From assembly GCF_900566075.1 (NCBI RefSeq), contig NZ_UPHU01000001.1, positions 248,001 through 312,000 of the forward strand: a stretch of DNA of 64,000 nt, written 5' to 3'. The notes under the pieces are model-generated. The model saw nothing but the letters and a program-made list of their open reading frames with translations. It was not told the origin of the DNA and made no database searches. Position 1 is the first letter of the stretch. Each line of letters begins with the position of its first letter. The position numbers and the translations under genes are program-made. Source of the DNA: Mycobacterium pseudokansasii (GTDB lineage Bacteria > Actinomycetota > Actinomycetes > Mycobacteriales > Mycobacteriaceae). Below are positions 55,900-64,000 of the stretch, piece by piece.

Positions 55900-57594
55900 C
55901 TACCCGCAGACCGCGCCGCCGGCGGCGGAGCCGACCAGCTTGACGTACTTGGCCAGGACCCCGGTCCGGTAGCGCGGCGGCGGGGGAGCGAAATCCTGTT
56001 GCCGGGCCGCGAATCCGTCCGGGTCGACGAGCACGTCGAGGGTGCGGCTGGTGACGTCGAGCCGGATCCGGTCGCCGTCGCGCAGGAAGGCGATCGGCCC
56101 CGCGTCGACGGCTTCGGGCGCGATGTGGCCGACGCACAGGCCGGTGGTACCGCCCGAGAACCGGCCGTCGGTCAGCAACAGCACGTCTTTGCCCAGTCCC
56201 GCGCCCTTGATCGCCCCGGTGATGGCGAGCATTTCGCGCATCCCGGGCCCACCCTTGGGCCCTTCGTAGCGGATCACCACCGCGTCGCCCTTGGTGATGG
56301 TGCCGTCCTCGAGGGCGTCCAACGCGGCTCGCTCACCATCGAAAACCCTTGCCACGCCTTCGAATATCTCGGAGTCGAAACCGGCGGTCTTGACCACCGC
56401 GCCCTCTGGAGCCAGTGATCCGCGCAGAATGGTGATCCCGCCGGTCGGGTGGATGGGGTTGCTCAGCGCGCGCAGGACCTTGCCGTCCGGATCCGGCGGA
56501 GCGATGGCGGCCAGGTTCTCGGCCACCGTCTGACCGGTCACGGTCAGGCAATCTCCATGCAGCAGACCGGCATCCAGCAGTGCTTTCATGACCACCGGCA
56601 CCCCGCCGATGTGGTCGACGTGCGACATCACGTGGCGGCCGAACGGCTTGACATCGGCCAGATGCGGCACCTTCGACCCGATCCGGTTGAAGTCGTCCAG
56701 CGCCAGCTCGACGCCGGCCTCGTGGGCGATGGCCAGCAGGTGCAGCACCGCGTTAGTCGAGCCACCGAACGCCATCACCACCGCGATCGCGTTCTCGAAG
56801 GCTTCTCTGGTGAGGATGTCGCGGGCGGTGATGCCGCGGCGCAGCAATTCGACGACGGCCTGCCCGCTGCGGCGGGCGAACCCGTCGCGGCGACGGTCGG
56901 TGGCCGGCGGCGCCGCGCTGCCCGGCAACGACATGCCCAGCGCCTCGGCGGCGCTGGCCATGGTGTTGGCGGTGTACATGCCGCCGCACGCGCCCTCGCC
57001 CGGACAGATTGCCCGCTCGATGGCGTCGACGTCCTCCCGGCTCATCAGCCCGCGCGCGCATGCGCCGACGGCCTCGAACGCGTCGATGATGGTGACCTCG
57101 CGCTCGCTGCCGTCGGAGAGCTTGGCCAGCCCCGGCAGGATCGAGCCCGCGTAGAGGAAGACCGCCGCCAGGTCCAGGCGCGCGGCGGCCATCAGCATCC
57201 CGGGCAGCGACTTGTCGCAGCCGGCCAGCAGCACCGAGCCGTCCAGCCGCTCGGCCTGCATCACGGTCTCGACGCTGTCGGCGATCACCTCACGCGACAC
57301 CAGCGAGAAGTGCATGCCCTCGTGTCCCATCGAAATACCGTCGGACACCGAGATCGTGCCGAACTCAAGCGGATAGCCGCCCGCCGCGAACACCCCCTCC
57401 TTGACGGCCTTGGCCAACCGGTCCAGCGAAAGGTTGCACGGTGTGATTTCATTCCACGACGACGCGACACCGATCTGGGCCTTGGCGAAGTCTTCGTCGC
57501 CCATGCCTACCGCTCGCAGCATCCCGCGGGCGGCGGCCTTCTCCAGGCCGTCGGTGACGTCACGGCTGCGGGGCTTGATGTCGGCTTCGGGCAT
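55900..57594 (-). CDS. ilvD: Dihydroxy-acid dehydratase
   Basis: A 564-residue iron-sulfur dehydratase of branched-chain amino acid synthesis (third step to valine and isoleucine). Cysteines for the cluster are in [24 protein letters not shown] and [16 protein letters not shown]. The C-terminus [20 protein letters not shown] is complete, although a deletion ends exactly at its stop. It is divergent from ricR with the RicR palindrome in between, 32 bases from its own start, so copper control of ilvD is possible. The cluster of this enzyme class is a known target of copper. Confidence 0.95.
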   Translation of the reverse strand: MPEADIKPRSRDVTDGLEKAAARGMLRAVGMGDEDFAKAQIGVASSWNEITPCNLSLDRLAKAVKEGVFAAGGYPLEFGTISVSDGISMGHEGMHFSLVSREVIADSVETVMQAERLDGSVLLAGCDKSLPGMLMAAARLDLAAVFLYAGSILPGLAKLSDGSEREVTIIDAFEAVGACARGLMSREDVDAIERAICPGEGACGGMYTANTMASAAEALGMSLPGSAAPPATDRRRDGFARRSGQAVVELLRRGITARDILTREAFENAIAVVMAFGGSTNAVLHLLAIAHEAGVELALDDFNRIGSKVPHLADVKPFGRHVMSHVDHIGGVPVVMKALLDAGLLHGDCLTVTGQTVAENLAAIAPPDPDGKVLRALSNPIHPTGGITILRGSLAPEGAVVKTAGFDSEIFEGVARVFDGERAALDALEDGTITKGDAVVIRYEGPKGGPGMREMLAITGAIKGAGLGKDVLLLTDGRFSGGTTGLCVGHIAPEAVDAGPIAFLRDGDRIRLDVTSRTLDVLVDPDGFAARQQDFAPPPPRYRTGVLAKYVKLVGSAAGGAVCG

Positions 57595-57616
57595 CGTCCA
57601 AGTATGCTCGTGCCGC

Positions 57617-57649
57617 CCTACCTCATACCCCGCTAGGGTATGAGGTAGG
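57617..57649. promoter_or_regulatory. Extended RicR operator between ilvD and ricR
   Basis: The core TACCC-CGCTA-GGGTA is at 57626-57640. The palindrome extends to perfect 14-base arms, CCTACCTCATACCC and GGGTATGAGGTAGG, around CGCTA. It lies 23 bases from the ilvD start and 66 bases from the first ricR ATG, and fits autoregulation of ricR. Confidence 0.92.
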
Positions 57650-57714
57650 ATAACGGTTTACGGCAGCCCGATCGGAGATTTCCACAGGATTGGGGCGTTC
57701 CGATCGTTGGGAGA

Positions 57715-58008
57715 ATGATGACAACCGACTACGGGTATTCGCAGCAGAAGGACAACTATGCCAAGAGGCTGCGGCGCATCGAGGGCCAGGTGCGCGGCAT
57801 CGCGCGGATGATCGAAGAGGACAAGTACTGCATCGATATCCTCACCCAGATCAGCGCCATCAACAGCGCCCTGCGAGCGGTGGCGCTGAACCTGCTCGAC
57901 GAGCATCTCAACCATTGCGTCACCCGTGCCGTTGCCGAGGGCGGCACCGAAGCGGACAGCAAGCTCGCCGAAGCCTCCGCAGCCATCGCCCGGCTCGTTC
58001 GTTCCTGA
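57715..58008 (+). CDS. ricR: Copper-sensing repressor RicR
   Basis: A 97-residue CsoR-family protein. The Cu(I) ligands are Cys39 (EDKYCIDIL), His64 and Cys68 (DEHLNHCVT). It has the usual helices with AKRLRRIEGQVRGIARMIEED. Copper binding releases it from DNA, and its M. tuberculosis homologue (Rv0190) controls mymT and other copper-resistance genes. Two adjacent ATGs (57715 and 57718) are possible starts. It is divergent from ilvD. Confidence 0.94.
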   Translation: MMTTDYGYSQQKDNYAKRLRRIEGQVRGIARMIEEDKYCIDILTQISAINSALRAVALNLLDEHLNHCVTRAVAEGGTEADSKLAEASAAIARLVRS

Positions 58009-58150
58009 GTACGTGGTAGTCGCGCGGGCGTGTTGACCCGCATTTCGTGTGACGGCGCGGCGGCGGTGCGTACGGTGAGTGCAGCGTGATCGTCGCGACG
58101 CACTACCGCGGTGCGCGGGCGATGCGCGAGTGCCGATAGATGTCACCGCC

Positions 58151-59407
58151 ATGACTGCCGAGACCCGAACCGTTGCCCCTGCCGCCGGACCGTGGACGCC
58201 GCGGATCGCCGCGCAGCTGGCTGTGCTGGCCGCCGCGGCCTTCATTTACGTCACCGCGGAGATCCTGCCGGTGGGTGCGCTGTCGGCGATTGCCCGGAAC
58301 CTGAACATCAGCATCGTCCTGGTGGGGACCCTGTTGTCCTGGTATGCGCTGGTCGCGGCTCTGACGACGGTTCCGTTGGTGCGCTGGACGGCGCACTGGC
58401 CGCGCCGCCGGACCCTGGTGGTCGCCCTGGTCTGTCTGACCGTTTCGCAGCTGATCTCGGCGCTGGCACCCAACTTCGCGGTGTTGGCCGCCGGAAGGGT
58501 GCTCTGTGCGGTCACCCACGGCCTGCTGTGGTCGGTGATCGCCCCGATCGCCACCCGACTGGTGCCGGCCAGCCACGCCGGACGCGCCACCACCTCGATC
58601 TACATCGGAACCAGCCTGGCGCTGGTGGTGGGCAGTCCCCTGACGGCCGTGTTGAGCCTGATGTGGGGTTGGCGGCTGGCAGCGGTGTGCGTGACCGTTG
58701 CGGCTGCCGCCGTGACAGTGGCGGCCCGGCTGCTGTTGCCCGAGCTCGTGCTCAGCGCGGATCAGTTACAGCACGTTGGTCCGCGATCGCGCCACCACCG
58801 CAATCGGGCGCTGATCATCGTCAGCCTGATCACCATGATCGGCGTCACCGGCCATTTCGTCTCGTACACCTACATCGTGGTGGTCATCCGGCAGGTCGTC
58901 GGTGTGCACGGGCCGAGCCAGGCGTGGCTGCTGGCCGCCTACGGTGTCGCCGGAGTGATCGCGGTGGCCCTGGTGGCGCGCCCGCTGGACCGCCGGCCGA
59001 AGGGCGCGGTGATTTTCTGTGTCGCCGGCCTGACCGTTGCGTTCGTCGTGCTGACGGGGCTGGCTTTCGGCGGTGACCGCGCGCCGGTGACGACGTTGGT
59101 CGTCGGGACCGGGGCGATCGTGCTGTGGGGAGCGGCGGCCACCGCCGTGTCGCCGATGCTGCAATCCGCGGCGATGCGCAGCGGAGCAGACGACCCCGAC
59201 GGAGCATCCGGGCTGTATGTGACGGCGTTTCAGCTGGGAATCATGGCCGGCTCACTGGCCGGTGGATTGCTGTACGAGCGCAGTGTGGCGTTGATGCTCA
59301 CCGCATCGGCGATCTTGATGGGCGTCGCACTGGTGGGGGTATCGGTGGCCCGGCGGGTCTTCGAGGCTGCGGATGAGGGGCCGCGCGCAACTTCACAGGC
59401 TCACTAA
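58151..59407 (+). CDS. MFS exporter, Rv0191-like
   Basis: A 418-residue transporter with 12 expected helices, of the drug:proton antiporter (DHA1) type. It has YVTAEILPVGALSAIARNLNIS in helix 1 and the motif A-like segment RWTAHWPRRRTLVVALVCL after helix 2. Helix 5 carries SIYIGTSLALVVGSPLTAVLSLMWGW, the antiporter motif C region. Rv0191 has been linked to chloramphenicol efflux; the substrate here is open. It starts at ATG 58151. Confidence 0.9.
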   Translation: MTAETRTVAPAAGPWTPRIAAQLAVLAAAAFIYVTAEILPVGALSAIARNLNISIVLVGTLLSWYALVAALTTVPLVRWTAHWPRRRTLVVALVCLTVSQLISALAPNFAVLAAGRVLCAVTHGLLWSVIAPIATRLVPASHAGRATTSIYIGTSLALVVGSPLTAVLSLMWGWRLAAVCVTVAAAAVTVAARLLLPELVLSADQLQHVGPRSRHHRNRALIIVSLITMIGVTGHFVSYTYIVVVIRQVVGVHGPSQAWLLAAYGVAGVIAVALVARPLDRRPKGAVIFCVAGLTVAFVVLTGLAFGGDRAPVTTLVVGTGAIVLWGAAATAVSPMLQSAAMRSGADDPDGASGLYVTAFQLGIMAGSLAGGLLYERSVALMLTASAILMGVALVGVSVARRVFEAADEGPRATSQAH

Positions 59408-59526
59408 CGCTGCAGGTCAACGGCGTGAACTGAACAGCTGACGTGGTGCCGGGCGGCTGCGGGACCGGAAAGCAGCCGCTGCGCTATGCCACACTGGGGG
59501 CCAGGACGTGACCGGAGGGATGACAT

Positions 59527-60552
59527 ATGTCGCGCTGGACGAGGGCCCGCAAGGGGGGCAGGAGAGGCAGGGGGGCAAGCCTCTTCGCCGCGGTGAATGT
59601 AGCCGGGGTGGTTTCGGTGTTGCTGCTGGGCGCCGGTCCCGCACTTGCGGACCCGGACCAGGTGCCCGGCGACCCTGAAGCGATCGCGCCGGCTGAGCCG
59701 GCCGACCCGGGAGCTCCCGCACCCGACCCGCTGGCCCTGCCTCCGGTGTCCGACCCGCTTGCACCGCCGCCGCCCGACCCGCTGGCGATACCTGCCGCAG
59801 CCGGCCCGGTCGCCGGGCAGGATCCGACGCCGTTTGTCGGCGATCCGCCCTTCCGCCCGCCGACATTCAACCCGGTCAACGGCGCGATGGTTGGTGTGGC
59901 CAAGCCGATCATCATCAACTTCCAGGTGCCCATCGCCGACCGCCCGATGGCTGAAAGCGCCATCCACATTTCGTCGATCCCGCCGGTCCCCGGCAAGTTC
60001 TATTGGATGAGTCCAACCCAAGTTCGGTGGCGCCCGCTGCAGTTCTGGCCGGCCAACACGGCGGTCAACATCGATGCGGCCGGCACCAGGTCGAGCTTTC
60101 GCACCGGTGACGCGCTGGTGGCCACCGCCGACGACGCCACGCACCAGATGACGATCACCCGCAACGGCGTGGTGCAGCAGACCTTCCCGATGTCCATGGG
60201 GATGTCAGCCGGTAACCACCAAACCCCCAACGGCACGTACTACGTTTTGGAGAAGTTCCCGACGGTGGTGATGGATTCCTCGACGTACGGGGTCCCGGTC
60301 AACTCGCCGCAGGGGTACAAGGTGACCGTTTCCGATGCCGTCCGGATCGATAACAGCGGAAACTTCGTGCACAGCGCGCCGTGGTCGGTAGGTGATCAGG
60401 GCAAGCGCAATGTCAGCCACGGCTGCATCAACCTCGGTCCGGCCAACGCCAAGTGGTTCTACGACAACTTCGGCAGTGGGGACCCGGTAATCGTGAAGAA
60501 CTCCGTGGGGACCTACAACAAGAACGACGGCGCTCAGGACTGGCAGATCTAA
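59527..60552 (+). CDS. L,D-transpeptidase, Rv0192-like (LdtMt4 type)
   Basis: A 341-residue envelope enzyme. A twin-arginine-like basic start and hydrophobic stretch ([23 protein letters not shown]) form a signal peptide with cleavage after ALA near residue 41. A Pro/Asp-rich linker (to about 100), an Ig-like domain (to about 195) and the YkuD catalytic domain follow. The YkuD domain has [21 protein letters not shown] and catalytic Cys near 300. It makes 3-3 crosslinks in peptidoglycan. The ribosome site GGAGG lies about 13 bases before the start. Confidence 0.93.
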   Translation: MSRWTRARKGGRRGRGASLFAAVNVAGVVSVLLLGAGPALADPDQVPGDPEAIAPAEPADPGAPAPDPLALPPVSDPLAPPPPDPLAIPAAAGPVAGQDPTPFVGDPPFRPPTFNPVNGAMVGVAKPIIINFQVPIADRPMAESAIHISSIPPVPGKFYWMSPTQVRWRPLQFWPANTAVNIDAAGTRSSFRTGDALVATADDATHQMTITRNGVVQQTFPMSMGMSAGNHQTPNGTYYVLEKFPTVVMDSSTYGVPVNSPQGYKVTVSDAVRIDNSGNFVHSAPWSVGDQGKRNVSHGCINLGPANAKWFYDNFGSGDPVIVKNSVGTYNKNDGAQDWQI

Positions 60553-60862
60553 GAGCTGCGCTCGCGGGCCGGTCGCGGACCTGGTGACGTCCAGGGATCT
60601 GAGCCTGTCTCGCGGCGTCGCTCACCAGTGCTGACGCCGGGCCTGGATAGACGCCGACATTGCAGCTCGGACCGGGGATTGATCCGGCCACCGGCTGCGC
60701 CTATGCCCAGGCCTAAGGCGCCGATCCCGTGCCCAAACCACTCCCTGGCCAGGCTGCTCCCGTGCCAAAGTCGCTCCTCCGCCCAAACCGCGGCCGGCGG
60801 CCCTTGCGCAACTGCATTATGTATAGCAACATACATAGACAGTTGAGGCCCGAGGAGTAGCC
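60553..60862. other. 310-base gap before the Rv0196-like gene
   Basis: M. tuberculosis carries Rv0193c, Rv0194 and Rv0195 at this place; none is seen here. A minus-strand frame (about 60640-60830) has a glycine-rich part GHGIGALGLGIGAAGGRINP but no supporting start or family, and may be residue of a lost gene. The only clear element is the TATGTAT dyad near the right end. Confidence 0.45.
60818..60837. promoter_or_regulatory. Operator dyad of the Rv0196-like TetR gene
   Basis: TATGTAT and ATACATA are perfect 7-base arms around AGCAAC, 25 bases before the TetR start. It is an AT-rich, promoter-overlapping dyad, typical of TetR autoregulation and likely also control of the coupled oxidoreductase gene. 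Confidence 0.7.
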
Positions 60863-61450
60863 GTGCGAAGTCCGCGCGAACGCATGGTCGTGTCTGCCGC
60901 GCTGCTGATCCGCGAGCGTGGCGCACGCGCCACCGCCATCTCCGATGTGCTGCAGCACAGCGGGGCGCCACGCGGCTCGGCTTACCACTACTTCCCGGGC
61001 GGGCGGACCCAGTTGCTGTGCGAGGCCGTCGACTACGCAGGTGAGCACGTCGCGGCCATCATCACCGAGCCGCGCGGCAGCCTCGACCTGCTGGACACGC
61101 TGATCGACTGGTACCGCGAGCAGTTGCTCGCCAGCGACTTTCGCGCGGGCTGTCCCATCGCGGCGGTGGCGGTCGAAGCCGGCGAGGGCACCGACGGCGA
61201 GCGGATGGCGCCGGTGATCGAGCACGCGGCGGCGGTGTTCGACCGCTGGTCGGATCTGCTCGCGCGGCGCTTCGCCGGCGACGGCATTCCGGCCGCCCGG
61301 TCGAACGATTTGGCGACGCTGGCGGTGTCGGCGCTGGAAGGGGCGCTCCTGCTGGCCCGGGTGCGGCGCGACCTTGCGCCACTTGAGTCGGTTCACCGCC
61401 AGCTGCGCCACCTGCTACTGGCCGAGCTGCCGGAAGGGAAACCGCAATGA
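60863..61450 (+). CDS. TetR family regulator, Rv0196-like
   Basis: A 195-residue regulator from GTG 60863. The helix-turn-helix spans residues 5-52 (RERMVVSAALLIRERGARAT, then SDVLQHSGAPRGSAYHYFPGG). The C-terminal domain has FRAGCPIAAVAVEAGEGTDGE, as in the YxaF/LmrA type of TetR proteins. It overlaps the oxidoreductase gene by 4 bases (ATGA). The dyad at 60818 is the likely binding site. Confidence 0.92.
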   Translation: MRSPRERMVVSAALLIRERGARATAISDVLQHSGAPRGSAYHYFPGGRTQLLCEAVDYAGEHVAAIITEPRGSLDLLDTLIDWYREQLLASDFRAGCPIAAVAVEAGEGTDGERMAPVIEHAAAVFDRWSDLLARRFAGDGIPAARSNDLATLAVSALEGALLLARVRRDLAPLESVHRQLRHLLLAELPEGKPQ

Positions 61451-63702
61451 CCACCATGGATTGGCAGCCCACTGCCTGCATCCTCTGCGAATGCAACTGC
61501 GGCATCGTGGTGCAGGTAGCAGACCGCAAACTGGCCCGTATCCGCGGCGACAAAGCGCATCCGGCGTCCCGCGGCTACACCTGCAACAAGGCGTTGCGCC
61601 TGGACCACTACCAGAACAACCGTGGTCGCCTGACTTCGCCGCTGCGCCGCCGATCCGATGGAACCTACGAGGAAATCGACTGGGACACCGCCATTGTCGA
61701 AATCGCCGACGGGTTCAAGCGGATCCGTGATATCTACGGCGGCGACAAGATCTTCTATTACGGCGGCGGCGGGCAGGGCAATCATCTCGGCGGTGCCTAC
61801 AGCGGCGCATTCCTGAAAGCGTTGGGCGCGCGCTACCGATCAAATGCTCTGGCGCAGGAAAAGACCGGAGAAGCATGGATCGATTGGCAGCTGTATGGCG
61901 GCCACACGCGCGGCGAATTCGAGCACGCCGAGGTATCGGTGTTCGTCGGCAAGAATCCGTGGATGTCGCAGAGCTTCCCGCGGGCCCGAGTGGTGCTCAA
62001 CGACATCGCCAAAGATCCCGCCCGATCGATGATCGTGATCGATCCCGTCGTCACCGACACGGCCAAGATGGCCGACTTTCATCTGCGGGTGCGGCCCGGC
62101 ACCGACGCCTGGTGCATGGCGGCACTGGCGGCCGTTCTGGTTCAGGAAAACCTCTGTGACGAGGCGTTTCTCAGCGAACACGTGCACGGCGTCGACGCCG
62201 TGCACGCCGTACTGCGGGAGGTTCCCGTCGCCGACTACGCGCAACGTTGCGGAGTGGACGAAGAATTGTTGCGAGCGGCGGCCCGGCGGATCGGAACCGC
62301 GGGCAGCGTCTCGGTGTTCGAGGACCTCGGAGTCCAGCAGGCGCCCAACAGCACCCTGTGTTCGTACCTGAACAAGATGCTGTGGATTCTCACCGGCAAC
62401 TTCGCAAAAAAGGGCGGCCAGCATCTGCATTCGTCGTTCGCACCGTTGTTCAGTACGGTATCCGGACGCACGCCGGTCACCGGCGCTCCCATCATCGCCG
62501 GACTGGTGCCGGGCAATGTCGTACCGGAAGAGATCCTGACCGACCATCCGGACCGTTTCCGCGCCATGATCGTCGAAAGCGCGAATCCCGCTCATTCCCT
62601 TGCTGATTCGGCGGCCTGCAGGGAGGCGTTCGCAACGCTGGAACTGCTGGTGGTCGTCGACGTCGCGATGACCGAAACCGCCCGGCTGGCCCATTACGTG
62701 CTGCCGGCGTCGTCTCAGTTCGAGAAGGTCGAAGCGACCTTTTTCAACTTTGAGTTCCCGCACAACGCGGTGCACCTGCGCCACCCGATACTGGAACCGC
62801 TGCCGGGAACGTTGCCGGAACCGGAAATCTGGTCGCGGTTGGTACGCGCGTTGGATGTTGTCGAAGACGCGGATCTGCGGCCGCTGCGCGAGGCAGCGCA
62901 GCAAGGTCGCCAGGCGTACACTCAAGCGTTTCTCGCCGCGGTGGCGACCAATCCGACTGTGGCCAAACTGCTTCCCTACGTGCTCTACGAAACCCTCGGC
63001 CCGACGCTTCCGAACGGGCTGGCGGGAGCGGCCGCCCTGTGGGGGCTTGCCCAGAAGACCGCGATGACCTATCCCGACGCCGTCCGGCGCGCCGGGCACG
63101 CCGACGGCAACGCCTTGTTCGACGCGATCCTGTCCGGCCGCTCCGGGGTCACCTTCACCGCGCACAACTACCCGGACGACTTCGCGTTGATCAGCCACGC
63201 CGACCACAAGATCGTCCTGGAAATCCCCGAAATGCTTGACGAGATAAGGTCATTGGGCCGAGCTTCGGCGGCTTTGACGACGCCGGAGTTGCCGATCGTG
63301 CTTTCGGTGGGCGAGCGCCGCGCCTACACCGCCAACGACATCTTCCGCGACCCGTCCTGGCGCAAACGCGACGCCGACGGGGCGTTGCGGGTCAGTGTCG
63401 AAGACGCCCAAGTTCTCGGTCTGGTCGACGGCGGCCGAGCCCGCATCACCACCGCGGCCGGCAGCGCCGAGGCGACCGTCGAGATCACCGAGACGATGCT
63501 GCCCGGACATGCCGCCCTGCCCAACGGCTTTGGCCTGGACTACACCGACGACGACGGCCAGCTACGTACCCCGGGCGTCGCCCCGAACACGCTGACATCG
63601 ACGCGGTGGCGTGACCCCTATGCCGGCACCCCGTGGCACAAACATGTGCCGGCGCGCATCGAACCCTGCCGAACCGGGGCGCCACTCGTACCGCCGGGTT
63701 AA
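61447..63702 (+). CDS. Molybdopterin oxidoreductase, Rv0197-like
   Basis: A 751-residue protein of the DMSO reductase family. The N-terminal [4Fe-4S] site is Cys11-x2-Cys14-x3-Cys18 and Cys45 (ACILCECNCG and GYTCNKA). Molybdopterin-binding parts follow (FYYGGGGQGNHLGG, MIVIDPVVTDTAKMADFHLRVRPGTDAW). The C-terminal MopB domain has LPNGFGLDY. No twin-arginine signal is present, so it should be cytosolic. The substrate is unknown. It is coupled to the TetR gene in front. Confidence 0.93.
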   Translation: MTTMDWQPTACILCECNCGIVVQVADRKLARIRGDKAHPASRGYTCNKALRLDHYQNNRGRLTSPLRRRSDGTYEEIDWDTAIVEIADGFKRIRDIYGGDKIFYYGGGGQGNHLGGAYSGAFLKALGARYRSNALAQEKTGEAWIDWQLYGGHTRGEFEHAEVSVFVGKNPWMSQSFPRARVVLNDIAKDPARSMIVIDPVVTDTAKMADFHLRVRPGTDAWCMAALAAVLVQENLCDEAFLSEHVHGVDAVHAVLREVPVADYAQRCGVDEELLRAAARRIGTAGSVSVFEDLGVQQAPNSTLCSYLNKMLWILTGNFAKKGGQHLHSSFAPLFSTVSGRTPVTGAPIIAGLVPGNVVPEEILTDHPDRFRAMIVESANPAHSLADSAACREAFATLELLVVVDVAMTETARLAHYVLPASSQFEKVEATFFNFEFPHNAVHLRHPILEPLPGTLPEPEIWSRLVRALDVVEDADLRPLREAAQQGRQAYTQAFLAAVATNPTVAKLLPYVLYETLGPTLPNGLAGAAALWGLAQKTAMTYPDAVRRAGHADGNALFDAILSGRSGVTFTAHNYPDDFALISHADHKIVLEIPEMLDEIRSLGRASAALTTPELPIVLSVGERRAYTANDIFRDPSWRKRDADGALRVSVEDAQVLGLVDGGRARITTAAGSAEATVEITETMLPGHAALPNGFGLDYTDDDGQLRTPGVAPNTLTSTRWRDPYAGTPWHKHVPARIEPCRTGAPLVPPG

Positions 63703-64000
63703 CCACGCCTGGTGGTGGCGGCCCAACGAATCAGCCAGGTAGCCGCAGATCACCGGCCGGCCCATGCCGTAAACAGTTCCGAGTCCGTTGGTTAGGCCGC
63801 TGCCATGGGATTTCATCATCGTTGCATCCTTGCCCCACCTCGGCTCAGCACACTTGGCGTGGCGACGTCAGGATGTGGCGCCGGGGTGTGATCGAATGCC
63901 GCAACCGGGATTCGGGCACCCAGAATTTTGATGGATCTACTCGGGAAGTAGCCATGGAGAGTGCGAGATCTGCGGCTCCAACACGGGCGTCAACGGCTTG
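63703..64000. other. Terminal 298 bases without a supportable gene
   Basis: A minus-strand frame from 63819 reads MMKSHGSGLTNGLGTVYGMG and ICGYLADSLGRHH, which faintly recalls an MFS helix pair, but then runs antisense into the oxidoreductase gene. It may be a gene remnant. No zmp1-like sequence, expected next from M. tuberculosis order, is visible. Confidence 0.4.

Noticed and set aside
55898..56418. Continuation of the methyltransferase frame as a 219-residue chimeric protein
   Set aside because: From 55898 on it is antisense to ilvD and has no domain likeness. Only the first 46 codons are a gene relic.
60549..60971. Minus-strand gene of 140 codons
   Set aside because: It overlaps the TetR gene and its operator and has no recognisable domain. 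At best the middle is a relic.
61840..63207. 455-codon open frame on the minus strand
   Set aside because: It is antisense to the molybdopterin oxidoreductase, which has clear cofactor motifs. The frame shows none.

Overview
The window is chromosomal DNA of a slow-growing type Mycobacterium. The evidence is high GC content, PE proteins with a serine-hydrolase PE-PPE domain, a complete mce1 operon, sigG, a MymT metallothionein with RicR operators, and gene order that follows, from memory, M. tuberculosis Rv0151c to Rv0197 almost gene for gene. It is not M. tuberculosis itself: several blocks are inserted, duplicated or lost. The exact species cannot be named from this window alone. No tRNA, rRNA, CRISPR array or intact insertion sequence was seen.

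Layout. (1) 1-5168, minus strand: two PE-PPE hydrolases (PE1-like, cut by the window edge, and PE2-like), the secreted phosphatase ptpB and fadE2. (2) 5308-8884, plus strand: an NTF2-like protein and the transhydrogenase operon pntAa-pntAb-pntB. (3) 8923-18224: a PE-PPE hydrolase array of four intact minus-strand genes plus one destroyed copy. A tiny conserved gene and a TetR gene lie inside the array. The destroyed copy is split by a decayed gene of a large actinobacterial family. (4) 18349-26233: an alpha/beta hydrolase, an FAD-linked oxidase (Rv0161-like), and an accessory acyl-CoA block: TetR, TesB-like thioesterase, LLM oxidoreductase, DUF427 protein, CaiB-type CoA transferase and an unknown protein. 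Three copies of one operator-like motif sit in this block. (5) 26257-44454: adhE1-like dehydrogenase, hotdog thioesterase, TB18.5-like protein, mce1R, fadD5, then yrbE1A-yrbE1B-mce1A-B-C-D-lprK-mce1F and four mce-associated genes, nearly all coupled by 4-base start/stop overlaps. (6) 44478-51086: DUF1275 membrane protein, lprO, YhgE-like membrane protein, pirin, a large alpha/beta hydrolase and sigG. (7) 51181-55428: monoacylglycerol lipase, two conserved proteins and a GH3 beta-glucosidase. (8) 55466-58008: mymT, a truncated O-methyltransferase remnant, ilvD and ricR, with two exact RicR-type operators. (9) 58151-63702: MFS exporter, L,D-transpeptidase, TetR and a molybdopterin oxidoreductase. 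The last 300 bases hold no gene that I can support.

How the parts work together. The mce1 block encodes a lipid importer of the MCE type, with permeases YrbE1A/B, six MCE subunits, accessory membrane proteins and the acyl-CoA ligase FadD5, next to its GntR repressor. The copper part is a small circuit: RicR sites lie in front of mymT and in the ilvD-ricR gap. The PE-PPE array probably supplies secreted esterases exported by a type VII system.

The points most worth a second look are a four-copy 54-base repeat that multiplies the start region of lprK, the three-copy TTTACAAA-N10-AGTGTCAC motif, the wrecked PE gene with its decayed insert, the deletion that fused an O-methyltransferase start to the end of ilvD, and a perfect hairpin that overlaps the ribosome-binding site of the Rv0180c-like gene.
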